NCBI GenBank assembly: GCA_050291935.1
Contig: JBNKKR010000007.1
Location: forward strand, 54,072 to 118,071
DNA: 64,000 bases
From: Desulfocapsa sp050291935
GTDB taxonomy: Bacteria; Desulfobacterota; Desulfobulbia; Desulfobulbales; Desulfocapsaceae
Direction: 5' to 3'
Shown here: in pieces, positions 43,032 to 50,319 of the stretch
Numbering within the stretch: position 1 is the first letter of the stretch
Layout of the letters: every line of letters begins with the position of its first letter
Position numbers and translations under genes: made by a program
The notes under the pieces: model-generated
What the model was told of the DNA's origin: nothing
Databases searched by the model: none
The model's input: only the letters and a program-made list of their open reading frames with translations

Positions 43032-44051
43032 TTAATAGGCCCTGACCATCTTATCGTCGCGCCATTCTCCGGAATATTTAAAACCACTGGGGAAGATCAT
43101 CATCCCGCGTCCTTCTTTTATCCCGTTCTTCCAGTTGCCCACGTAACGGCGTCCATTGGGGTATCTGAGTGTGCCCGTGCCATGCATTTTTCCCTCTTTC
43201 CATTCTCCAACGTATCGGCTTCCGCTGCTGGAAGTGTATGTGCCATGGCCGTTCCAGATGTCGTTTTTCCATACACCTGTGTAGCTGCTGCCGCTGTTTG
43301 AGCGTAGCGTTCCGTGACCGTTTTTATGGTCATTTTGCCACTCCCCAGTGTATTGATCACCATTGGCGGAGCGAAGGGTGCCATAACCTTGACGAAGCCC
43401 GTTTTTCCATTCGCCGGAATATTGTTCTCCGTTGGCTCTGGTGGCTACTCCGTATCCATTTTGGCAATCGCCATCAATGCAGGCGTCCACATATTGTTTG
43501 CCATTAACGGTTACAAACACACCGTTTCCGGACTCTTTGCCGTTAATCCACACGTCTTCATAGGTGTCGCCACTGACGTACAAAATCTTCCCATGACCAT
43601 TTTTGACGCCATCTTTCCAGTTTCCCTGGAAACGATCACCATTAACCAGGGTCATGCATCCTTTGCCGTGGGCTTTGTCATTTTTCCAGTGCCCTTCATA
43701 CATGTCCCCTGCAGCATTGGTTGTAATGCCGTAGCCCTGTTTGACTCCACGGTACCATTGACCGGAGTACATATCACCTTCGGCTGAGGTGGCTTTGCCC
43801 TTGCCATGACGCTTTCCGTTTTTCCACTCTCCCTCATACCGTTCACCGTTTTCAAAAAGTCGTGTTCCAACACCATTGTAGCAGTTTCCTTCAATGCAGG
43901 AAGTGCAACTGCTCAGCAGTGGTGAGAGGGACAGGAGAAGAAGTAAAGAAAATGGATTTATGTTTCTAAAAGATAGTATAAACAGAATGTTATGTCGAAA
44001 TGAGGCGGGTAGTACGTGTGCTGTAAAGCTACTCTTAAGAACTCTTTTCAT
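43032..44051 (-). CDS. MORN-repeat lipoprotein
   Basis: From the ATG at 44051 the protein starts with a long signal region ending in LLSSC, a lipobox, so it should be an outer-membrane or periplasmic lipoprotein. About eleven MORN repeats of 22-24 residues follow (YxGEWKNGxxHGxGTxxxxxG), such as YEGEWKNGKRHGKGKATSAEG and YVGEWKEGKMHGTGTLRYPNG. One repeat (VDACIDGDCQNGYGV) is cysteine-substituted, echoing CIEGNCYNGVG at the mature N-terminus. The function of bacterial MORN lipoproteins is unknown; binding of membranes or proteins is assumed. The start choice is uncertain because upstream ATGs exist. Confidence 0.87.
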   Translation of the reverse strand: MKRVLKSSFTAHVLPASFRHNILFILSFRNINPFSLLLLLSLSPLLSSCTSCIEGNCYNGVGTRLFENGERYEGEWKNGKRHGKGKATSAEGDMYSGQWYRGVKQGYGITTNAAGDMYEGHWKNDKAHGKGCMTLVNGDRFQGNWKDGVKNGHGKILYVSGDTYEDVWINGKESGNGVFVTVNGKQYVDACIDGDCQNGYGVATRANGEQYSGEWKNGLRQGYGTLRSANGDQYTGEWQNDHKNGHGTLRSNSGSSYTGVWKNDIWNGHGTYTSSSGSRYVGEWKEGKMHGTGTLRYPNGRRYVGNWKNGIKEGRGMMIFPSGFKYSGEWRDDKMVRAY

Positions 44052-44365
44052 TGAAAAAAACAGTTGTTTGTATATGCCTGGCCAGGTCCAAAAAAATAAT
44101 TGCATGCGGATTTTTCTACACCACTTTTGGGGCCATGTCAAAAATAAACCTTGCCTTCAATTCTTTCATTCTAAGATGGAAAATATGCTGCAGGGCAGTG
44201 CAAAAGAAATGGGTAAAAGCAAAGAGTGACCAGTTGAAAAACTTGCTGCTTTACCAAGTTTTTAAAGATCTATATCGATTTTTTTGATAAATAAAATAAA
44301 AAAAATTATAAACATTAAAAAAAATTGATCTGTTACTTGAATAAAATTGAAAACTACGTTAGTTT

Positions 44366-44515
44366 AGCAGCCTCGTATGCACCGACATCCCTGTATCACA
44401 GGGGTTTTTGGTGAAGATTCTCCCTGAGTTCCCTTTGGGTGATGCTTGGGCGCTCTACAGACTGTAACCCCTATGAGGTCTGGATTGGTCAAAAATCCCG
44501 GCTCTGACTTTTTTT
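44366..44515 (+). promoter_or_regulatory. structured leader or small RNA upstream of folD, with two mutually exclusive folds
   Basis: The 475 bp between the MORN gene and folD hold no gene; 44280-44350 is very AT-rich. In the last 160 bp, long-range pairs stack into one rod: AGCC (44369-44372) with GGCT (44500-44503), CCGAC (44382-44386) with GTC/GG (44478-44483, one bulge), and AGGGGTT (44400-44406) with AACCCCT (44466-44472). A competing local hairpin, CCCTGT (44389-44394) with ACAGGG (44398-44403), uses some of the same bases. A T-run follows at 44508-44515, then GAGGA and the folD ATG. It may be a riboswitch, an attenuator or a 6S-like RNA; I cannot assign an Rfam class. Confidence 0.45.
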
Positions 44516-44526
44516 GAGGACATCTA

Positions 44527-45414
44527 ATGACAGCAAAACTTATCAGTGGAATTGAAATAGCGAAAGAAATTCGTGACGAGTTAACAGCCGAGGTAACGGA
44601 GTTAAAAGAAAAACATGATGTTGTTCCGGGCCTTGTTACCATCTTAGTGGGTGAAGATCCTGCCTCCCAGTCCTATGTGGCAGCAAAGAACAAAACGGCC
44701 AAGGCCCTTGGGATTCATTCTGAACAGGTGACTTTGGATGCTGAAATCGGGGAGAAAGAGCTCCTGGAAATTGTAGAAAAATATAATAATGATCCCGCTG
44801 TTAATGGTATTCTTGTTCAACTTCCTTTGCCAAAACATGTGGATGAGGCCAAGATTCTTCTTGCCATTGATCCCGATAAGGATGTGGATGGTTTTCATCC
44901 GGTTAATGTTGGCAAGATGGTCTTGGGGGAACAGTGTTTTCTGCCCTGTACACCCCATGGCATTCTTGAAATGTTAAGCCGCAGTGGTGTTGAAACCAGT
45001 GGGGCTGAGGTTGTTATAATCGGTCGTTCCAATATCGTTGGTAAACCCATTGCCAATCTCATGCTGCAAAAACGTGATGCGGGCAATGCAACCATTACCC
45101 TTTGTCATACGCGGACAAAAGATATGGCAGCACATTGCAAACGGGCAGATATTATTATTGCTGCCGTTGGCGTACCGAAAATGGTAACTGCTGATATGGT
45201 AAAACCGGGTGCAGCGATAATTGATGTTGGCGTCAACAGAATCGGTAAAGCTGCCAATGGAAAAGCTATTTTGGCAGGGGATGTTGATTTTGATGCGGTG
45301 AAAGAGGTGGCATCCTGTATTACCCCTGTACCTGGTGGGGTCGGACCCATGACCATCACCATGCTTATGAAGAATACTGTTCAGGCTGCAAAAATGGCAG
45401 CTGGTTTAATTTGA
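44527..45414 (+). CDS. folD: methylene-THF dehydrogenase / methenyl-THF cyclohydrolase
   Basis: FolD interconverts 10-formyl-, methenyl- and methylene-tetrahydrofolate, the middle steps of the methyl branch. The 295 residues contain the catalytic YVAAKNKTAKALGI (Tyr and Lys), the NGILVQLPLPKHV block, DVDGFHPVNVG, PCTPHGI, and the nucleotide-binding IGRSNIVGKPIANLML. The Rossmann arginine/serine of SRSNIVG types suggests NADP, but this is not certain. It opens the Wood-Ljungdahl operon, 81 bp before cooS; Fhs and a separate FchA are not in the window. Confidence 0.96.
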   Translation: MTAKLISGIEIAKEIRDELTAEVTELKEKHDVVPGLVTILVGEDPASQSYVAAKNKTAKALGIHSEQVTLDAEIGEKELLEIVEKYNNDPAVNGILVQLPLPKHVDEAKILLAIDPDKDVDGFHPVNVGKMVLGEQCFLPCTPHGILEMLSRSGVETSGAEVVIIGRSNIVGKPIANLMLQKRDAGNATITLCHTRTKDMAAHCKRADIIIAAVGVPKMVTADMVKPGAAIIDVGVNRIGKAANGKAILAGDVDFDAVKEVASCITPVPGGVGPMTITMLMKNTVQAAKMAAGLI

Positions 45415-45495
45415 TATTATACATATTCCGAATCGACCTTATGGCGGTATCATCAAGATGAAGGGCCGCAATTATTGTTTTCTGGAGGATAACTA

Positions 45496-47481
45496 ATGAG
45501 CAGCAGCAAAGGTGGATGCAAATCCTGTAACGATATTACCCTTGCTTCAACCAAAGATCTGTTAAATCAAGATCTGGCCAAGCAGGTAAAGACTGCCTAT
45601 GACCGCATCGAAGATCGCGGCGTTTCAGCCTGTCTATTCGGCTCCAGTGGAACCTGTTGTCGTATCTGCAACATGGGACCTTGCCAGATTATTGACGGAG
45701 TTGAGCAGATGATCGGTGTCTGCGGGGCAACCGCTGCAACGGTTGTTGCCAGAAACTTTGCCAGAACTGTCGCTGCGGGAACTGCTGCCCATACCGATCA
45801 TGCCCGGGAAATGGTCATGGGATTTATTGAAACAGCAAAAGGCAATACTCCCCATGAGATTAAAGATGAAGCAAAACTACATGCCCTGGCCACCGTTTTT
45901 GAAATAGAAACGGAAGGCAGAGATAAAAACGAGATTGCTTTAGAACTTGGCGAGAAGGCCCTTGCTGAATTTGGACAGCAGACCGGAAGCCTTACCATGA
46001 CCAGGCGTGCTCCGGAGAAACAGCAGCAGATCTGGAAGGAAAAGAGTGTTGCGCCCCGGGGAATCGATCGTGAGATTACTGAGACCATGCATAGAACCCA
46101 TATGGGGGTTGATCAGGAATACAGAAACATTATGAAGCAGGCTGCCCGCTGTTCCCTTGCCGATGGTTGGGGTGCTTCCATGTTATCCACAGAACTGACT
46201 GATATTATGTTTGGTACGCCGGTACCCAAACGGGCCATTGTTGATCTTGGGGTGTTGGATGCAACGCAGGTAAATATCACCGTTCATGGCCATGAACCAC
46301 TCCTTGCTGAGGCGCTCTGTCTAGCCGCAGAAAGTGAAGATATGCTGGCCCTTGCCAAAAAAGTTGGCGCCAAGGGCATCAACCTCGCCGGTGTATGCTG
46401 TACCGGAAATGAAATCCTTATGCGCCGTGGAATTCCGGTGGCCGGGTCCTTTATCAATCAGGAAATGGTTCTTGCAACCGGCGCCGTTGAGGCCATGGTG
46501 GTGGATGTCCAGTGTGTCATGCAGTCGGTGGCGCAGGTGGTGAAAGGAAAACACACCGATATTATTACCACCAATTATCGGGCGAAGATGGAAGACGGGG
46601 TGCATATCCAGTTTGACGAGCATGATCCCATCGGTTCTGCCAAGGCCATTCTCACAAAGGCGATCAATAATTTTAAAAAGCGTGGTGAATACTATATTCC
46701 ACAGGATACTAAATTTGATGTGGTTGTGGGATTTAGCCACGAAACCATCAACTACATGCTTGGCGGACGTTTCAGGGCGTCCTATCGTCCGCTCAATGAT
46801 AATATCATCAATGGTCGTATTAAAGGTGTCGGCGCAATAGTTGGTTGTGAACACTACAAATACGCAGATGATGTCCATTTTAAGATTGCCACCGAACTGT
46901 TGAAAAATAACGTATTGGTACTTGCCACCGGTTGCGCAGCCCAGGCGCTTGGCCGAAAAGGCTTAATGCGACCTGAGGCTGCCAAGGAGTATTGTGGTGA
47001 AGGACTTGCCGAGGTGTGTGTGACGGTGGGTATGCCGCCGGTTCTGCATGTGGGTTCCTGTGTGGATAACAGTCGGCTTCTTATTGCCCTTACCGAGATG
47101 GTGAAAGAGGGAGGGCTTGGTGATGATATTTCGGAAGTACCAGCCTGCGGTACCGCACCCCTGTATATGAGTGAGAAGGCAATCGCCATTGGTCAGTATT
47201 TCGTTACATCCGGCGCCCATGTTATCTTCCAGAATCTGCCGGTTAACGGTTCAAAGCAGATGAATGACTTTATGCTTGCTGGTATGAAGGAGGAGTATGG
47301 GGCATGTTGGGATTATGAGAGTGACCCCATAAAACTTGCCCGGAAAATGATTGCGGCCATTGATGAGAAGCGTGAAGCTTTAGGGATTAATAAGAAGAAG
47401 GATCGTGTCCTCTTTGATATGGAAATGCGTCGTGATATCGGTGGGGAAGGTATTCCAGGTCTTGGTTGCGGGAAGAAATAA
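45496..47481 (+). CDS. cooS/acsA: carbon-monoxide dehydrogenase catalytic subunit
   Basis: This Ni-Fe-S enzyme interconverts CO2 and CO and feeds CO to acetyl-CoA synthase. The 661-residue protein has the N-terminal cysteines for the D and B clusters (GGCKSCND; GTCCRICNMGPCQI) and the C-cluster region motifs NLAGVCCTGNEIL, VDVQCVMQ, VVGFSHETINYMLGGRF and ATGCAAQALGRKGLM. The sequence is bacterial monofunctional-like in length, but the operon places it in the CODH/ACS complex. A GGAGGATAA ribosome-binding site precedes the ATG. No cooC or acsF nickel-insertion gene is in the window. Confidence 0.96.
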   Translation: MSSSKGGCKSCNDITLASTKDLLNQDLAKQVKTAYDRIEDRGVSACLFGSSGTCCRICNMGPCQIIDGVEQMIGVCGATAATVVARNFARTVAAGTAAHTDHAREMVMGFIETAKGNTPHEIKDEAKLHALATVFEIETEGRDKNEIALELGEKALAEFGQQTGSLTMTRRAPEKQQQIWKEKSVAPRGIDREITETMHRTHMGVDQEYRNIMKQAARCSLADGWGASMLSTELTDIMFGTPVPKRAIVDLGVLDATQVNITVHGHEPLLAEALCLAAESEDMLALAKKVGAKGINLAGVCCTGNEILMRRGIPVAGSFINQEMVLATGAVEAMVVDVQCVMQSVAQVVKGKHTDIITTNYRAKMEDGVHIQFDEHDPIGSAKAILTKAINNFKKRGEYYIPQDTKFDVVVGFSHETINYMLGGRFRASYRPLNDNIINGRIKGVGAIVGCEHYKYADDVHFKIATELLKNNVLVLATGCAAQALGRKGLMRPEAAKEYCGEGLAEVCVTVGMPPVLHVGSCVDNSRLLIALTEMVKEGGLGDDISEVPACGTAPLYMSEKAIAIGQYFVTSGAHVIFQNLPVNGSKQMNDFMLAGMKEEYGACWDYESDPIKLARKMIAAIDEKREALGINKKKDRVLFDMEMRRDIGGEGIPGLGCGKK

Positions 47482-47565
47482 TATTGTATACCATTAAAGA
47501 CCGATTGTATGACAACTAGTACAGTTTTTTTTAAATGATAGGTACAGGTAGAAGGAGTCCAGCCG

Positions 47566-50256
47566 ATGAAGTCTGGTAGTAACCTTGAAACAATTTTAAA
47601 AGAGGGAACGTTTGCTGTAACCGGTGAACTTGGCCCTCCTAAAAACGGAAACCCGGAGGTGGTTCGTGAGAAAGCGAAACTGCTGAAGGGAAACGTTGAC
47701 GCGGTAAATATTACCGATTGTCAGACCGCCATTGTTCGGATGTCTTCCATCGCGGCCGGGCTTATCGCCAAAGAGGAAGGGGTTGAACCTGTCATTCAGA
47801 TGACCTGCCGTGATCGTAACCGGATAGGGATGCAGTCTGATATTTTAGGGGCGCAGGCGCTAGGGCTTAAAAACCTGCTTTGTCTTACCGGTGATCACCA
47901 GAAATTCGGTAATCATCCCGGATCTAAAGGCGTTTTTGATATGGACTCCATCCAGCTTCTTGGAATGATGAAGGGAATGCGGGATGAACAAAAGTTTCAG
48001 TGTGGTGAAGAGATAAAAAGTCATCAGCCTAAACTTTTTCTTGGTGCTGCAGCAAACCCGTTTGCCTATCCTTTTGAGTTCCGTGCTGTGCGACTTGGCA
48101 AGAAAGTAGCAGCAGGGGCCGATTTTGTTCAAACCCAAATAATTTATAACGTCGAAAAATTTAAAAAATTTATGGAGATGGTCCGGGATCTCGGACTCCA
48201 TGAAAAGTGTTATATCCTGGCCGGGGTAACGCCTCCAAAATCCTTGGGTATGGCGCGTTACATGAAAAAATTTGTACCGGGTATGGATGTTACCGACGAT
48301 GTGATCTCCCGGATGAAGGATGCCAAAGATAAACAGGACGAAGGCATCCGGATTTGTGTGGACATAATCAATGAAGTGAAGGAAATTGAAGGAGTTGCTG
48401 GTGTACACTGTATGGCCATTGAATGGGAGGAGGCGGTTCCTGAGATACTGAAAAGAGCTAAGCTTCTTCCCCGTCCTGGTATTACAGAACAAGAAGAAGA
48501 GAAAGAGACAGTACAAGAAAAAGAGCAGATCATTGTCCAAACTGCGGAGAGTGACTCAATACTTGAGAAGGCCAAGGCTGAAGCCAAAGAGATCATTGCA
48601 GCTGCTAAAGCCCAGGCAGATCAACTGAAACAACAAGCTGGAACGGTAGCTCCTGCTGCCTCAACCGAGACAACAACTGACGTACCACAGGGTGCGGATG
48701 ATTCAGGAGAGCATGAAATGAATGAAAAAGAACGGATCATGGCCCTTGATTCTGTAAATATGGGGCTAGCCGCATTGAAGAAAGCGTACGGGCTGACGGA
48801 TGACCAGTTTGATGCGCTGGCAAATTTTGCTGGTGCCCAGGCTATTTTGGGACGTAGTCCTGAAACCACCGGCCAGGCATCCTCGCCTCCCGTTGCTCCT
48901 GCTGCTGCTCCTCAAGCTCCAGCCGTTCAGGAAGTGGATGATGCAGCAGAAAAGGCGCAAGCGGCAGCCGAGGCCAAAGCAAAAGCTGAGGCAGAAGCTA
49001 AGGCGCAGGCTGATGCGAAGGCGCAGGCCGAAGCAAAAGCACAGGCTGAAGCGGATGCGAAAGCAAAAATGGAAGCTGAGGCCAAGGCAAAGGCTGATGC
49101 TGCTGCTAAGGAAAAAGCAGAGGCGGATGCCAAAGCGGCTGCAGAAGCGAAGGCTAAAGAAGAGGCCGAGGCAAAGGCAAAAGAAGAGGCTGCTGCCAAG
49201 CAGAAAGCTGAAGAGGAAGCAAAAGCAGCTAAAGTGCAGGAAGCTCCGGCAAGTGCTGATCTTGGCGTTGCAAAACTGGCCCTGGAAAGCACTTCATTAA
49301 GCGAACGGGCAACAAAAGTTGATCCCAAGTCGTATCAGATGAATTATTCCGGTGAAATAAGACCAGTAAGCCTTGGCAATGGTGATGGAATTGTTACCGT
49401 TGGTGGCGCAAAATCAATGCCATTCCAGCTCTTTGAGGGTGATCATCCCCACAAGCAGCTTATCGCCATGGAAGTAACCGATGTGGCGCCCGATGAATGG
49501 CCTAAAACACTTTCTCAACATTTTTCTGATGTTTTAGACAATCCCGTTGCCTGGGCGCAAAAATGTGTGAAAACCTATGGTGCTGAGGCCATTGCCGTAA
49601 CTCTTGGCTCCACCGATCCAAACGGTATGAACCGTCCTGCTGCTGATGCTGCAAAGGTTGCAGCGGATGTGATCGATGCTGTTGATGTACCGGTTATCGT
49701 TTGGGGCTGTGGTAATTCTGAAAAAGATACGGAGACCCTTCGTGATATTACCGCTGTTATTGGCGATAAAAAGGTTTGTCTTGCCCCGCTTGAGGACTCA
49801 AACTACAAGACCATCGGCGCAACGGCCATGGCCTTTCAACATCCCATCGTTGCCGCTTCACCAATTGATGTAAACCTGGCGAAACAGCTTAATATCCTCC
49901 TTGAGAACCTTGGCGTATCCCTTAATGCCGTATTGATGGATCCTTCAGTAGGTGCCCTTGGTTACGGTATTGAATACACCTATTCGGTTATGGAGCGTAT
50001 CCGGATTGCGGCACTCACCCAACAGGATGAAAAACTGATGGTGCCAATTATCTGTAATCTTGGCTGTGAGGTGTGGAAGGCCAAAGAAACAAAACTTCCA
50101 ACTGATGATATGCTTGGTGATCAGGAAACGCGTGGCATCATGATGGAAGCGCTCACCGCAAGCTGCATGTTGCTCGCCGGTGGAGAGGTGTTGATTATGC
50201 GTCATCCAAAAGCCATTGCCATGGCCAAAGAACTTATTAACGGTCTGATGGACTGA
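47566..50256 (+). CDS. metF-acsD: fusion of MetF-type methylene-THF reductase and corrinoid protein small subunit AcsD
   Basis: One 896-residue frame joins two enzymes normally encoded separately. Residues 1-300 are a short MetF (TIM barrel: FAVTGELGPPKNGNPEVV, QMTCRDRNRIGMQSDILGA, NLLCLTGDHQKFGNHPGSKGVFD). A 280-residue linker holds a helical segment with DSILEKAKAEAKEIIAAAKAQAD, a small domain-like stretch (LTDDQFDALANFAGAQAILG) and a very long Ala/Lys/Glu repeat. Residues about 585-896 are AcsD/CdhD (SLGNGDGIVTVGG, FEGDHPHKQLIAMEV, DPSVGALGYGIEYTYSVMERIR, ICNLGCEVWKAKE). The start follows GAAGGAGTCC. An internal ATG at 48718 behind CAGGAGAGC could give a separate AcsD. MetV, the usual partner of short MetF, is not seen. 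Confidence 0.93.
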   Translation: MKSGSNLETILKEGTFAVTGELGPPKNGNPEVVREKAKLLKGNVDAVNITDCQTAIVRMSSIAAGLIAKEEGVEPVIQMTCRDRNRIGMQSDILGAQALGLKNLLCLTGDHQKFGNHPGSKGVFDMDSIQLLGMMKGMRDEQKFQCGEEIKSHQPKLFLGAAANPFAYPFEFRAVRLGKKVAAGADFVQTQIIYNVEKFKKFMEMVRDLGLHEKCYILAGVTPPKSLGMARYMKKFVPGMDVTDDVISRMKDAKDKQDEGIRICVDIINEVKEIEGVAGVHCMAIEWEEAVPEILKRAKLLPRPGITEQEEEKETVQEKEQIIVQTAESDSILEKAKAEAKEIIAAAKAQADQLKQQAGTVAPAASTETTTDVPQGADDSGEHEMNEKERIMALDSVNMGLAALKKAYGLTDDQFDALANFAGAQAILGRSPETTGQASSPPVAPAAAPQAPAVQEVDDAAEKAQAAAEAKAKAEAEAKAQADAKAQAEAKAQAEADAKAKMEAEAKAKADAAAKEKAEADAKAAAEAKAKEEAEAKAKEEAAAKQKAEEEAKAAKVQEAPASADLGVAKLALESTSLSERATKVDPKSYQMNYSGEIRPVSLGNGDGIVTVGGAKSMPFQLFEGDHPHKQLIAMEVTDVAPDEWPKTLSQHFSDVLDNPVAWAQKCVKTYGAEAIAVTLGSTDPNGMNRPAADAAKVAADVIDAVDVPVIVWGCGNSEKDTETLRDITAVIGDKKVCLAPLEDSNYKTIGATAMAFQHPIVAASPIDVNLAKQLNILLENLGVSLNAVLMDPSVGALGYGIEYTYSVMERIRIAALTQQDEKLMVPIICNLGCEVWKAKETKLPTDDMLGDQETRGIMMEALTASCMLLAGGEVLIMRHPKAIAMAKELINGLMD
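48942..49248 (+). repeat. Ala/Lys/Glu repeat-encoding region of the metF-acsD linker
   Basis: About 100 codons encode imperfect units such as EAKAKAEA, AQADAKA and KEEAEAKA, predicted to be a long rigid alpha-helix or coiled coil. The DNA is repetitive, with many GCA/GCT-AAA/AAG steps, so it is prone to slippage and should be checked in raw reads. Confidence 0.9.
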
Positions 50257-50319
50257 TTATTTTACCATCATAATAAACCCAAACTTTAATTTTATTTTTG
50301 TTAAATCAGGAGTTTAAAA

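Noticed and set aside
44400..44500. Cobalamin riboswitch upstream of folD
   Set aside because: GGTGAAGATTC and AGGTCTGGA recall parts of the consensus, but the conserved GCCACTG-type core and B12 box are not complete.
48927..49328. 133-codon reverse frame rich in Ala, Ser and Phe
   Set aside because: It is only the complement of the Ala/Lys/Glu repeat in the metF-acsD linker.
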